Of a stretch of 64,000 bases of DNA, positions 39,200 through 50,055 are shown piece after piece; position 1 is the stretch's first letter; every line of letters starts with the position of its first letter. The notes below the pieces were generated by a model, which had not been told where the DNA came from, ran no database searches, and saw nothing but the letters and a program-made list of their open reading frames with translations. Made by a program: the position numbers and the translations under genes. Source of the DNA: Gilliamella sp. App6-5 (GTDB lineage Bacteria > Pseudomonadota > Gammaproteobacteria > Enterobacterales > Orbaceae); NCBI RefSeq assembly GCF_001690525.1, contig NZ_LZGT01000041.1, positions 62,001 through 126,000 on the forward strand, written 5' to 3'.

Positions 39200-41026
39200 G
39201 TGATTGAAAATTTAAGAAATATTGCCATTATTGCCCACGTTGACCATGGTAAAACGACCTTGGTTGACAAGTTATTAAAACAGTCAGGTACGCTAGATAA
39301 TCTACGTGGTGATGATAACGAGCGTATTATGGACTCTAATGCGCTTGAAAAAGAGCGTGGTATTACCATTTTAGCTAAAAATACTGCTATTGATTGGAAT
39401 GGTTACCGAATTAATATCGTTGATACCCCAGGACATGCGGATTTTGGTGGTGAAGTTGAACGTGTTATGTCGATGGTTGATTCTGTGTTATTGCTTGTTG
39501 ATGCAATGGATGGACCAATGCCACAAACACGTTTTGTAACGCAAAAAGCGTTTGCTTATGGTTTAAAACCTATTGTAGTTATCAATAAAGTCGATCGTCC
39601 AGGCGCACGCCCTGATTGGGTTGTCGATCAAGTGTTTGATCTGTTTGTTAATTTAGGGGCTACTGATGAACAGTTAGATTTCCCTATCGTTTATGCTTCA
39701 GCATTAATGGGGATCGCCGGTTTAGATCATGAAAATATGGCTGAAGATATGACGCCATTATTTGAAGCGATTGTTAAATATGTTGAGCCTCCAAAGGTTG
39801 ATTTAGACGGTCCATTCCAAATGCAAATTTCTCAACTTGATTATAATAATTATGTTGGTGTTATTGGTATTGGCCGTATTAAACGTGGTCGCGTTAAACC
39901 AAATCAACAAGTAACCATCGTTGATAGTGAAGGTAATAAACGGACAGGCAAAGTAGGGCAAGTTCTTGGCCATTTAGGACTACAACGCTATGAAGCTGAA
40001 GTTGCCGAAGCTGGCGATATTATTGCATTAACGGGTCTTGGTGAACTCGGTATCTCCGATACAATTTGTGATAATAGCTGCGTTGAAGCATTACCTGCGT
40101 TAACCGTTGATGAACCGACTGTAACCATGTTCTTTAATGTAAATAGCTCACCATTTGCGGGTAAAGAAGGTAAATATGTCACTTCTCGCCAAATTCTTGA
40201 GCGTTTAAATAAAGAGCTTGTCCATAATGTTGCTCTTCGTGTCGAAGAAACGCCAGATCCCGATGCCTTTAGAGTCTCTGGTCGTGGTGAACTGCATTTG
40301 TCAGTACTCATCGAAAATATGCGCCGTGAAGGTTATGAGCTAGGCGTTTCTCGTCCTAAAGTTATCTTTAGAGAAATTGATGGTAAAAAACAAGAGCCAT
40401 TCGAACAAGTTACGCTTGATATTGAAGAACAACATCAAGGTTCTGTGATGGAAGCACTTGGTTTACGTAAAGGTGACTTAACAAACATGCTACCAGATGG
40501 TAAAGGTCGCGTACGTTTAGATTATGTCATTCCAAGCCGTGGGCTTATTGGTTTTAGAACTGAATTTATGACTATGACCTCAGGTACTGGTTTGCTTTAT
40601 TCTACCTTTAGTCATTATGATGATGTTCGCCCAGGCGAAATTGGTCAACGTAATAATGGCGTAATGATTTCAAACGGTACAGGTAAAGCATTGGCTTATG
40701 CACTATATGGCTTGCAAGACCGTGGTAAATTATTCCTAGGGCATGGTGCTGAAGTTTATGAAGGTCAAATTATTGGTATTCATACTCGCTCAAACGATTT
40801 AACGGTTAACTGTCTAACCGGTAAAAAATTAACCAATATGCGAGCATCAGGTACCGATGAAGCAACAACACTTTCACCACCAATCAAAATGTCATTAGAA
40901 CAAGCATTAGAGTTTATTGATGATGATGAATTAGTGGAAGTGACGCCATTATCTATCCGTTTACGTAAACGTCATTTAACCGAAAATGATCGTAAACGTG
41001 CGTTTAGAAGTGGTAATAAAGACTAA
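39200..41026 (+). CDS. typA: Ribosome-associated GTPase TypA/BipA
   Basis: TypA (BipA) is a translational GTPase related to EF-G that acts in ribosome assembly and stress adaptation. The GTG start gives [26 protein letters not shown]. The 608-residue protein (E. coli 607) has the G motifs ([57 protein letters not shown]), domains II/III/V ([45 protein letters not shown]) and a C-terminal domain ending [21 protein letters not shown]. Its terminator hairpin at 41055-41074 has been separated from its T-tract by an insertion sequence. Confidence 0.97.
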   Translation: MIENLRNIAIIAHVDHGKTTLVDKLLKQSGTLDNLRGDDNERIMDSNALEKERGITILAKNTAIDWNGYRINIVDTPGHADFGGEVERVMSMVDSVLLLVDAMDGPMPQTRFVTQKAFAYGLKPIVVINKVDRPGARPDWVVDQVFDLFVNLGATDEQLDFPIVYASALMGIAGLDHENMAEDMTPLFEAIVKYVEPPKVDLDGPFQMQISQLDYNNYVGVIGIGRIKRGRVKPNQQVTIVDSEGNKRTGKVGQVLGHLGLQRYEAEVAEAGDIIALTGLGELGISDTICDNSCVEALPALTVDEPTVTMFFNVNSSPFAGKEGKYVTSRQILERLNKELVHNVALRVEETPDPDAFRVSGRGELHLSVLIENMRREGYELGVSRPKVIFREIDGKKQEPFEQVTLDIEEQHQGSVMEALGLRKGDLTNMLPDGKGRVRLDYVIPSRGLIGFRTEFMTMTSGTGLLYSTFSHYDDVRPGEIGQRNNGVMISNGTGKALAYALYGLQDRGKLFLGHGAEVYEGQIIGIHTRSNDLTVNCLTGKKLTNMRASGTDEATTLSPPIKMSLEQALEFIDDDELVEVTPLSIRLRKRHLTENDRKRAFRSGNKD

Positions 41027-41054
41027 TTAGTATTAGTGCTATCGTAATACGAAA

Positions 41055-41074
41055 ACCTCGCTATTTAGCGAGGT
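41055..41074. repeat. Left direct repeat of the IS target (terminator hairpin copy)
   Basis: The 20-base hairpin ACCTCGCTATTTAGCGAGGT is repeated in the same orientation at 42474-42493 on the other side of the IS. It was most likely the shared bidirectional terminator between typA and the ferredoxin gene. In this copy the T-tract expected on the plus strand is replaced by the IS end. Confidence 0.8.
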
Positions 41075-42393
41075 CAGATTGATGACAGACCTCGATATAA
41101 TTCGGGGTTTATTTTTTTATTTAAACCATAAATAGGCTTTTTAATTTGGATTTTATTAAATAAATTAAAAAATAGACTAAAAAAACGTAACAAAAATAGC
41201 TTTATCGCTATTTTCTTGATATTTTGAGCCGTTGCGGCCAATAAACACTGCATTTGAACCTACGCTCTATCGTTTCTTTTCGCCGAGCATAGACTTTTTT
41301 ACCCCACTGACTTAAACGAATCTCGTTGGCTTTCTCTTTATCTGCTTCCCAGATATGCCGTGTGATGACTTTCTGTGTATTTTTACTCTGTGTACACTGT
41401 GACAATAACGAACAGATTTTGCAGGTTGTTGCATCAGAATGATAATGACGATAACCTTCCCTGCTGGTAGTTTTATATATTAATGTTTGCCCGTTGGGCA
41501 AGTATAAGTATCGTTTTGACCGTTATAGATAAACTGCTTTTTTTCTGATGGGATTCGCACCATGGGTGGGGCGGCGATAACCCAACACCGGATATATCTG
41601 CTCTGCCAGCAGTAAATGGCAAATGGGAGCCGTAAAATAACCCGCATCAAGACCGACACCAACCGGATTAAAGCCAAACCGCTCTAGCTGGCGTTTTAAT
41701 CGAGCCATATAAGGCTGGGAATCATGGATATTTCCGGCAGTGACATAGGTATCGGTAATTAAATTATGTTTGCCATCAACCGTTCGGTGATCTAAGTAGA
41801 AGAATCCTTTAGGCTTGCCTTCCCGATGCATAAAGCCACTGTCCGGATCTGTTGTACTGACTTTAACCTCCTTGTATTTCTCTACCGTCGATGGCTTTAA
41901 GGCTTTTTTCCGTTTAATTCTCTTTCTGCGTTGATGGCTTGATTAAGCGCATCAATATATTGACTGGGCTCAACAATACGCTGCTCATTACGTGCTTTGC
42001 CTTTATTGGCATTTGCTTTTAGGTGAGTACTGTCCGTATATAAAACCCGACCACTTATCAACCTTGGCTGAGTGTTGAGGCGTCAATCACTTTTTCGGTT
42101 AATCCCATTCCCAGAAACCAGCGGTAAGCTAAATTGACCTGAATTTCCTGAACCAGACGACGTTCACTGGGGATACCGAAAAGATACCCCAATAGCATGA
42201 TTTTAAACAGTCTGACCGGATCTTCTGCCGGACGACCGTTATTAGGGCAATAAAGTGGTGCTACCGCTTCTCGAATAAATTCAAAATCAATGACTTTAGC
42301 TATTTTACGAACAAGATGATTTTGGGGGACAAGCGCATCTAGTGAGATTTGCTCTACTTTTTCGGGTGTCGCTGGAGTTGGTTTTTTTAGCAT
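41074..42393 (-). pseudogene. IS1182-like transposase, inactivated by deletions and frameshifts
   Basis: The N-terminal 110 residues (MLKKPTPATPEKVEQISLDA; RPAEDPVRLFKIMLLGYLFG; DASTLSQ) match IS1182-type transposases. Then about 25 codons are missing, joining DASTLSQ to LISGRVLYTDSTHLKANANKGK. A frame change in an A-run after RELNGKK leads to ALKPSTVEKYKEV, and FFYLDHRTVDGKHNLITDTYVTAGNIHDSQPY continues to GYRRPTHGANP. A second frame change in an A-run and a third in a C-run precede CP-NGQTLIYKTTSREGYRHYHSD, CTQSKNTQKVITRHIWE and RRKETIERRF. A second deletion joins ERRF to VQMQCLLAATAQNIKKIA. The final stop is completed by the first flanking base. Not functional. Confidence 0.85.
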
Positions 42394-42473
42394 AGAAGAA
42401 CTTCTCTTATAATGGACTTCTCTCTATTAGATCAAAGAACTCGCCAAAAAGCGAGTTCTTTGTCATCAATCTG
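41075..42473 (-). mobile_element. IS1182-family-like insertion sequence, decayed
   Basis: The 1399-bp element is bounded by a perfect 13-bp terminal inverted repeat, CAGATTGATGACA (41075-41087) and TGTCATCAATCTG (42461-42473). It is flanked by 20-bp direct copies of a terminator hairpin. Inside is one broken transposase gene on the minus strand. Just inside the left end is a terminator-like hairpin with a T-rich tract (CCTCGA/TTCGGGG, 41089 on), and just inside the right end is an 11-bp hairpin AAAGAACTCGC/GCGAGTTCTTT (42434-42461). These may insulate the element from outside transcription. Family assignment rests on the transposase. Confidence 0.8.
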
Positions 42474-42502
42474 ACCTCGCTATTTAGCGAGGTTTTTTTT
42501 GG
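42474..42502. terminator. Right copy of the target hairpin, former typA/ferredoxin terminator
   Basis: The hairpin CCTCGCTATTTAGCGAGG followed by eight T residues is a strong terminator on the plus strand, but the typA transcript now has to cross the IS to reach it. On the minus strand it contains the last codons and TAG stop of the ferredoxin gene; the IS has removed the T-tract that formerly followed in that direction. Confidence 0.75.
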
Positions 42503-42896
42503 CTTTTACTCTAGCAATGGCATCGGCTATCGACTTTTTACGATCGGTTGTTGTGCTGATCTTGTTTGTCGTCGGCATGGTGTGTGGAAACAAAATTGTT
42601 GGTGGCACTAACTGATTATGGCCTAATCGCTGTTGCTTTTTCTGAGTTAGCGCTAACTCTTCTGATTCACTCAATACACTGCCTAACGTGCTTAATGTAA
42701 TACAGTCTGTTGGACAGGTATTGATACAATTACTACACGAGGTACATAACTGTGGCAGTATTGTGTGCAACACTTGCTTGCTGCCGACAATAGCATCGGT
42801 TGGGCAAACACGGATGCATTTGCCACAGCCAATACAGCTTTCTTCATCAATAAATGCTTTGTATTCTTGTTTAGTTTGCATAATCACTTCTTGCAT
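42480..42896 (-). CDS. RnfB-like 4Fe-4S ferredoxin protein
   Basis: The 138-residue protein has two [4Fe-4S] binding motifs, [12 protein letters not shown] and [12 protein letters not shown], in the spacing of the C-terminal ferredoxin domain of RnfB ([38 protein letters not shown] aligns with E. coli RnfB). It lacks RnfB's N-terminal membrane anchor and its first Fe-S domain and has instead a Lys-rich C-terminal tail, so it is a soluble electron carrier, not an Rnf subunit. ATG at 42896 overlaps the fhs stop by one base (TAATG), so it is translationally coupled to formate-THF ligase. Its redox partner is unknown. Its last codons lie in the IS target hairpin. Confidence 0.8.
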   Translation of the reverse strand: MQEVIMQTKQEYKAFIDEESCIGCGKCIRVCPTDAIVGSKQVLHTILPQLCTSCSNCINTCPTDCITLSTLGSVLSESEELALTQKKQQRLGHNQLVPPTILFPHTMPTTNKISTTTDRKKSIADAIARVKAKKNLAK

Positions 42897-44608
42897 TAAC
42901 TTAAACCTACAATATTACCATCTTTGTCAATATCAATTTGTCTATAAGCTGGGTTGGTGCCTAACCCCGGCATGGTCATTACATTACCAGCATAAACACG
43001 AATAAAACCAGCACCTGCAGATATCGCTAAATGACTGATATCAACAACAAAATCAGTAGGGACATTTTTTAGATTGGCATCAGCACTAATTGACATGGGG
43101 GTTTTAGCAATACAAAGAGGCAAATGATCGAGTTTTAATGCTTCGATCTCTTTGATATTTTCCAGTGCTTGTGCTGATAAATTAGCTTTATTGGCACCGT
43201 ATTTTTTTACCATAGTTTGGATTTTATCAGCAAGTGACATGTTGTCAGGATAAGGTAATTTGATCTCACTTGGCATATCACATGCTTTGATAACATGCTC
43301 AGCCAGTTTTTCAGCACCTTTACCGCCTTGAGTGAAAACTTCACTCACTTCACAAGCAAATGCCCCATGTTCAACTGCATATTTTTGTAAAAAGGCTAGT
43401 TCTTCTTCACTATCGTGTGGAAAGCGATTGATGGCAACAATCACTTGTAGCCCATAACTTTTGGCATTGTTGATATGCCATGCCAAATTAGCCGCACCCA
43501 TTTCAAGTAGCTCCACATTAGATTCTGAGATTTCTTTTGGAATTGCTTGTCCTGGTTTGATATTATACTTTCCGCTGTTAGATTTTAAGCTACGAACCGT
43601 TGCAACAAGCACCACACATGAGGCTTTTATTCCTGCTTGGCGATATTTAATATTAAAGAATTTTTCCATGCCCATATCTGAGCCAAAACCAGCTTCAGTT
43701 ACGACATAATCGGCAAGTTGCAAAGCAATGCGATCGGCAATGACAGAGGAGTTGCCATGGGCAATATTGGCGAAAGGTCCCGCATGAATAAGTACCGGCG
43801 TATTTTCAACTGTTTGCATCAGGTTTGGATTAATCGCATTTTTAAGTAATACTGTCATGGCGCCCGCAACTTCAAGTTGTTCTGCGGTAATTGCTTCGCC
43901 TTGAGTATTATAAGCTAAAATAATACGCCCAATGCGCGCACGCATATCGTGTAAATCTGAGGCTAATGCTAAAATTGCCATAAGTTCTGATGCTGCGGTT
44001 ATCTCAAAGCCATCTTGACGTGTAATGCCATTAACGCCACCACCGACACCAACAGTAATTTTACGAAGTGCACGATCATTATGATCCATCACCCGTTTCC
44101 ACACAATACGATTTACATCGATATTGAGACGCGGCAAGCCCGTTTGTGCGGTAAATTCATCGCCCAAGCGTTCTTCATGATAAAGGCGCGAATCTAATGC
44201 GGCTGATGCCAAATCATGAGCTGCGGTGATTGCGTGAATATCACCCGTTAAATGCAGATTTAAAGTTTCCATAGGTAATACTTCGGCTTGACCACCGCCA
44301 GCAGCACCACCTTTAACGCCAAATACAGGTCCTAAACTTGGTTGACGAATACAAGCAATTGCCGATTTACCAATGTAATTTAGTCCCTCACTTAGCCCGA
44401 TTGTATTCACCGTTTTACCCTCACCAAGTGGAGTTGGCGTAATAGCGGTAACTAATACCAATTTGCCGTTAGGTTTGTTTTGGTTGGCTTTAAGAATGGA
44501 TAGATCGATTTTTGCCACGTGTTTGCCATAAGGCAGGACAAATTCTTCTGGGATGTTGCATTGTTTAGCGATTTCAGTAATTGGGCGTAAAGGCATATTC
44601 GTTCTCAT
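42896..44608 (-). CDS. fhs: Formate--tetrahydrofolate ligase
   Basis: Fhs makes 10-formyl-THF from formate, THF and ATP, feeding purine and initiator-tRNA formylation under conditions where formate accumulates. The 570-residue protein carries the P-loop [10 protein letters not shown] and family blocks [119 protein letters not shown] and [20 protein letters not shown]. The first genes of this transcript start here; sohB is divergent. E. coli lacks this enzyme, so the gene reflects a fermentative C1 economy different from enterics. Confidence 0.97.
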   Translation of the reverse strand: MRTNMPLRPITEIAKQCNIPEEFVLPYGKHVAKIDLSILKANQNKPNGKLVLVTAITPTPLGEGKTVNTIGLSEGLNYIGKSAIACIRQPSLGPVFGVKGGAAGGGQAEVLPMETLNLHLTGDIHAITAAHDLASAALDSRLYHEERLGDEFTAQTGLPRLNIDVNRIVWKRVMDHNDRALRKITVGVGGGVNGITRQDGFEITAASELMAILALASDLHDMRARIGRIILAYNTQGEAITAEQLEVAGAMTVLLKNAINPNLMQTVENTPVLIHAGPFANIAHGNSSVIADRIALQLADYVVTEAGFGSDMGMEKFFNIKYRQAGIKASCVVLVATVRSLKSNSGKYNIKPGQAIPKEISESNVELLEMGAANLAWHINNAKSYGLQVIVAINRFPHDSEEELAFLQKYAVEHGAFACEVSEVFTQGGKGAEKLAEHVIKACDMPSEIKLPYPDNMSLADKIQTMVKKYGANKANLSAQALENIKEIEALKLDHLPLCIAKTPMSISADANLKNVPTDFVVDISHLAISAGAGFIRVYAGNVMTMPGLGTNPAYRQIDIDKDGNIVGLS

Positions 44609-44747
44609 CTAACAATAAATTGGACTATCAGTATAAATAATTTAAATAGCCGAATAAAGCGACAATTTTATCTTTATTGATTTTCGGCACAAGTCACAAT
44701 TATCTTGTTATAATAACTAAATACATTCAATAAAAGGAAATAGTTAA

Positions 44748-45857
44748 ATGAATTGGTTTTCTGAGTATTCACTTTTTTTAGCTGAAACAGCAACAGTTGT
44801 TATTGCAATTTTAGCGATACTTATTTTTATATTAAGCCAACGCCGTAAGTCAGCAACGGTGGCAGGGCGTTTATCAGTCAAAGACATTAGTCAAGAATAT
44901 GAGCAAGTTAAAGATGATATGTTAATGTCAAGTATGGACGAACTAGAAGCTAAGCTGTTTATGAAAGATCTAAAAAAACAGAAAAAACTTGAAAAGAAAC
45001 AGGCAAAATTAGCGGCTAAACAAAAAAAGAAACAAGTTAAAAAGCAAGAAAACTCTAACGAACAGTCAACGCTAGATAATACAACGCAGCCAGCAGAAAG
45101 TAATACAGACCAGCAAGCAAAACCAAAATTGTTTGTACTGTCTTTCAACGGCAGTATGGATGCGCATGAAGTTGAAGAATTACGTCAAGAAATTACCGCT
45201 GTATTGGCTGTTATTAAACCAGAAGATAAAGTTGTGGTTAAGCTTGAAAGCCCTGGCGGGGTAGTTCATGGTTATGGGCTTGCAGCATCACAGCTGTTAC
45301 GGTTTAGACAGCGTGATATTCCTTTTACTGCGGTTGTTGATAAAGTCGCGGCCAGTGGTGGGTATATGATGGCATGTACTGCTAACAAAATTGTGGCAGC
45401 GCCATTTGCCATTGTGGGTTCTATTGGTGTGGTTGCACAAATTCCTAATTTTAATCGCTTACTTAAAAAACATGATGTGGATATTGAGTTACAAACAGCA
45501 GGTGCGTATAAACGTACGTTAACCATGTTTGGAGAAAACACTGAAGAAGGTCGCCAAAAATTCAAACAGGAATTAGAAGAAACTCATCTTTTATTTAAAG
45601 ATTTTGTTAAAGAGTATCGTCCAAACGTGGATATCGAACAAGTTGCCACTGGCGAGCATTGGTTTGCAACGCAAGCCAAAGATAAAGGCTTAGTTGACGA
45701 AATTAGCACTAGTGATGACTTTATTTTATCTCACTTAAAAACACATAAAATTATCGCTGTTAGTTATCAACGCCGACAAAAATTATCAGAAAGAATTTCG
45801 AAAAACGCCGTAAAGAGTGTCGAAAAATTATTTTTTAGACAAGGAAATGGGCTGTAA
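44748..45857 (+). CDS. sohB: Protease SohB (signal peptide peptidase family S49)
   Basis: SohB is an inner-membrane-anchored serine protease of the S49 family. The 369-residue protein (E. coli 349) has an N-terminal membrane helix (TATVVIAILAILIFIL), a long Lys/Gln-rich charged linker (residues about 70-125), and the protease domain: LFVLSFNGSMDAHEVEELRQEI, VKLESPGGVVHGYG, the nucleophile Ser in DKVAASGGYMMAC, IVGSIGVVAQIPNFNRLLKK and the catalytic Lys in AGAYKRTLTMFGENTEEGR. The extra length is in the charged linker. AAAAGGAAATAG precedes the ATG. A terminator overlaps the stop codon. Confidence 0.94.
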   Translation: MNWFSEYSLFLAETATVVIAILAILIFILSQRRKSATVAGRLSVKDISQEYEQVKDDMLMSSMDELEAKLFMKDLKKQKKLEKKQAKLAAKQKKKQVKKQENSNEQSTLDNTTQPAESNTDQQAKPKLFVLSFNGSMDAHEVEELRQEITAVLAVIKPEDKVVVKLESPGGVVHGYGLAASQLLRFRQRDIPFTAVVDKVAASGGYMMACTANKIVAAPFAIVGSIGVVAQIPNFNRLLKKHDVDIELQTAGAYKRTLTMFGENTEEGRQKFKQELEETHLLFKDFVKEYRPNVDIEQVATGEHWFATQAKDKGLVDEISTSDDFILSHLKTHKIIAVSYQRRQKLSERISKNAVKSVEKLFFRQGNGL

Positions 45858-45870
45858 TAGCCCTTTTTTA
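45849..45870 (+). terminator. Terminator of sohB
   Basis: GGGCT/AGCCC with loop GTAAT, followed by TTTTTT; the loop contains the sohB stop codon. A further inverted repeat AATATAAG/CTTATATT (45870-45896) follows in the 275-base spacer before aspT. Confidence 0.85.
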
Positions 45871-46132
45871 ATATAAGTTACGTAAAGGCTTATATTGACA
45901 CCTCAGTTTTTGTTAAAAAATCATCAATTATTCAAATGTATATGTTTTTTAATGAATACAAATATTCAACATATATTATTTTCTAACGATAGCATTAATT
46001 GTTAAAACTGAATATCTATTAATCTAATTGCGATTTAATATACACCTATATTCATACAAATTGATGGATATGGCTCCATTCTATTACATATCTTTTTCTA
46101 TTCACAAATCATTATGCTTGAGGACAATTATT

Positions 46133-47833
46133 ATGTTTCAATGGCTTTCAAACTGGATTTTAGATGGACTTAAACACTCTCCCGAAATTTTATTATTTTT
46201 ATCGTTGAGTTTAGGTTATTTGATTGGTGGCATTCGGATGGGTAAATTCCAACTTGGTGGTGTCGCTGGTTCGTTACTCGTTGCCGTTGCGTTAAGTGTT
46301 TTTGGTGTGACTATTGACGCCGGCGTTAAAGCAATTCTTTTTGCATTATTTATTTATGCAGTAGGTTATGAAAGTGGTCCTCAGTTTTTCCGCTCTCTGG
46401 GCGTTAAAACATTACGTGAAATCTTTTTAGCATTATTTATTGCGGCGGCAAGTTTTGTGACTGTTATAGTGTTAGCCAAAATATTTAATTTGGATAAAGG
46501 GCTTGCCGCAGGATTAGCTGCGGGGGGATTAACGCAATCCGCTATTATGGGTACGGCTTCTGATGCTTTAAGTCAACTCGGTTTAAGCGCAGAAGAGTTA
46601 AGCAAAATGCAAGCAAATGTCACCATTGGCTATGCGGTAACTTATATATTTGGTTCACTAGGTGCCATTATTGTATGCGTCAATATTTTGCCAAAAATCA
46701 TGGGTAAAGATATTGCCGATGATGCAATTAAGGCGCAGGCTGAACAGCTTCATGGTTCACTCTTGTTGGGTGCTAATCAAAATTTAGCTTTATCAGATAT
46801 TAGTGGTCGTTTATACCGTATTACCAATAAGATCAGTCAAACGGTTGCGCATGTTGAACAAACGGTTAATGGCATCAGTATTGAACGTATCAAGCGTGGT
46901 AATAACATTATTGAAGCAACGCCTGAAACAGTATTAAAATCGAAAGATATCATTCTGGTTGTTGGTCACCGTGATGCAATGATTGAGGCGCATGATCTAC
47001 TTGGTACCGAAGTTAATTCAGCATCAGGTATGGATGTTGTGATGAACAAGTTAGATGTTGAAATGCGAAACAACAAGTATGTGGGACACAATTTTACACA
47101 AGTGCTCGCTTCTGATGAAGTCATGAAATTAAAACATGGTATCTATCTTGTGGCTATTCATCGTGATGGTCAACCTTTGTCTCTTAATAATGATATTTAT
47201 TTAAAACTGGGCGATGTAATTACCATTTATGGTGCTGACAGTGATCTTCGTCGAGTTGTTGATAAAATCGGTGCCCCAATTACTAAAAGTGAAAAAACTG
47301 ACTGGATATTTCATGGGTTAGGACTTGTTATTGGGCTTATTATTGGTTTAATTGTGATTCGTGTTAGCAATATTCCTATTACATTAGGCGCAGGTGGTGG
47401 TGCACTTTTATCTGGCTTATTATTTGGTTGGTATCGTTCTCTTCATCAAACTATCGGTAATATTCCAATTGGCGCTGTGCAACTGTTAAAAGACTTTGGC
47501 TTGGCAGGTTTTGTAGCGGTTGTGGGGCTCAGTTCTGGTCTTCAAGCAATTAATACTATTAAAGAACAAGGTTTATCCCTATTTTTAATTGGGGTTGTTG
47601 TGACCTTATTACCCATGTTGCTTGCCATCTATTTTGGTAAATATGTGCTTGGCTATAAAAATGCAGCAGTGTTTGCCGGTGCGTTAGCTGGATCGCGTAG
47701 TGCTAATCCCGCCTTTGGTGAAGTGCTCAATAAAGCTGGTAATTCAACACCAACTAACTCTTTTGCTATTACTTATGCTTTAGCTAATGTGTTCCTAACT
47801 TTATTAGGACCATTGGTTGTTGCTTTTGTTTAA
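46133..47833 (+). CDS. aspT: Aspartate:alanine exchanger family transporter
   Basis: This member of the AspT/YidE antiporter family probably exchanges external aspartate for internal alanine. I start at ATG 46133 (MFQWLSNWILDGLKHSPEIL), preceded by GAGGA with eight bases spacing, giving 566 residues; the frame is open about 105 bases further up. Hydrophobic segments flank two central RCK-C/TrkA-C-like domains (residues about 210-380; RITNKISQTVAHVEQ; KLGDVITIYGADSDLRRV). The two AspT repeats contain LAAGLAAGGLTQSAIMGTASDAL and FAGALAGSRSANPAFGEVLNKAGNSTPT. The aspartate decarboxylase follows 29 bases later, as in the known AspD-AspT pair. Confidence 0.9.
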   Translation: MFQWLSNWILDGLKHSPEILLFLSLSLGYLIGGIRMGKFQLGGVAGSLLVAVALSVFGVTIDAGVKAILFALFIYAVGYESGPQFFRSLGVKTLREIFLALFIAAASFVTVIVLAKIFNLDKGLAAGLAAGGLTQSAIMGTASDALSQLGLSAEELSKMQANVTIGYAVTYIFGSLGAIIVCVNILPKIMGKDIADDAIKAQAEQLHGSLLLGANQNLALSDISGRLYRITNKISQTVAHVEQTVNGISIERIKRGNNIIEATPETVLKSKDIILVVGHRDAMIEAHDLLGTEVNSASGMDVVMNKLDVEMRNNKYVGHNFTQVLASDEVMKLKHGIYLVAIHRDGQPLSLNNDIYLKLGDVITIYGADSDLRRVVDKIGAPITKSEKTDWIFHGLGLVIGLIIGLIVIRVSNIPITLGAGGGALLSGLLFGWYRSLHQTIGNIPIGAVQLLKDFGLAGFVAVVGLSSGLQAINTIKEQGLSLFLIGVVVTLLPMLLAIYFGKYVLGYKNAAVFAGALAGSRSANPAFGEVLNKAGNSTPTNSFAITYALANVFLTLLGPLVVAFV

Positions 47834-47850
47834 TTGATATATCAAATTAA

Positions 47851-49458
<1,608 letters not shown>

Positions 49459-49487
49459 CTAATTAGTTTGACTAATAAACTTACCCC

Positions 49488-49513
49488 AAAAACCCTAGTT
49501 ATCTAGGGTTTTT
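49488..49513 (+). terminator. Terminator of the aspT-aspD operon
   Basis: A perfect 11-bp stem AAAAACCCTAG/CTAGGGTTTTT with loop TTAT lies 30 bases after aspD. It marks the right end of the ordinary chromosomal region. Confidence 0.92.
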
Positions 49514-49863
49514 ATTATCCAATAAAAATAGCCCCAATCTAATCACTTATTATCAAAAACAAACAAATTTTCTTACAAAATCGTTCAGAAAAGCTTTTTA
49601 ATTTATTATATTTTTTTTGTTTTGTTGCTTTTAAGGAAATGAAGTCGTTTACTAGAAAAAGAATCGTTGAACCAAGTGAGGAAATAACTCGGTCAACGAT
49701 TTTGATGAGTCACGCATTTTTTGAATTTTAGTAGCAACAACAACTTAGCAAATTTTTTACTATTTCTGTAAACTAATTTGTTGCTAATATTGAATCCTGC
49801 TTGTTTTAAATTATAAATACGCGCACTTGGATTTAGTGTTTTTTTAGTTTTTAAGGGATTTAT
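49514..49863. other. Spacer at the chromosome/phage-island boundary with two inverted repeats
   Basis: No gene is seen. AATCGTTGA(A)CC (49662-49673) pairs with GGTCAACGATT (49691-49701), making a terminator-like hairpin followed by TTGATG. TAGCAACAA near 49731 is inverted as TTGTTGCTA near 49780. No tRNA, integrase or obvious attachment core is present. The phage island begins somewhere in this stretch. Confidence 0.5.
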
Positions 49864-49974
49864 GTGCACCTCAAATTAGCTAAAAAAGATTGGCTTATAT
49901 TTTGCTCAATTCTTTTTTGTTTAACTCTTTCCCCAATTGTCATATTTGTCCTTATTAAATCTCAACAGTTATAA
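49864..49974 (+). CDS. Predicted 36-residue single-pass membrane peptide upstream of cI
   Basis: A GTG-initiated frame (MHLKLAKKDWLIFCSILFC then LTLSPIVIFVLIKSQQL) is preceded by AAGGG with six bases spacing. It has a basic N-terminus and one hydrophobic helix of about 22 residues. Its last codons overlap the first CI operator, so it belongs to the upstream transcript and ends where repressor control begins. It resembles small phage-borne membrane peptides, including type I toxin-like peptides, in general character only. It may be a real small gene or a chance frame; the ribosome site favours the former. Confidence 0.4.
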   Translation: MHLKLAKKDWLIFCSILFCLTLSPIVIFVLIKSQQL

Positions 49975-50028
49975 CTGTATTAAATAACAGTTTTTACTGT
50001 TTGTCAATTACAGATTTATCTGTATTAT
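49965..50028 (+). promoter_or_regulatory. cI promoter with three ACAG-N6-CTGT operators
   Basis: Three near-identical palindromes ACAG-N6-CTGT lie at 49965-49978, 49987-50000 and 50010-50023, with starts 22-23 bases apart (about two helical turns). A promoter TTGTCA (50001-50006) with TATTAT (50023-50028) overlaps the last two, directing cI. This implies cooperative, autoregulated repressor binding. The same motif recurs twice downstream of cI. Confidence 0.82.
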
Positions 50029-50055
50029 TTTTTTAACACAATGGAGACTTTTAAA

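Noticed and set aside
41480-41677. Separate small genes in the IS
   Set aside because: The three minus-strand frames (42058-42393, 41523-41831, 41208-41501) are consecutive pieces of one transposase broken by indels.
49662-49701. Inverted repeat AATCGTTGA...TCAACGATT as a phage attachment site
   Set aside because: It is an inverted, not a direct, repeat; no second copy is seen in the window and there is no integrase or tRNA, so it is more likely a terminator hairpin.
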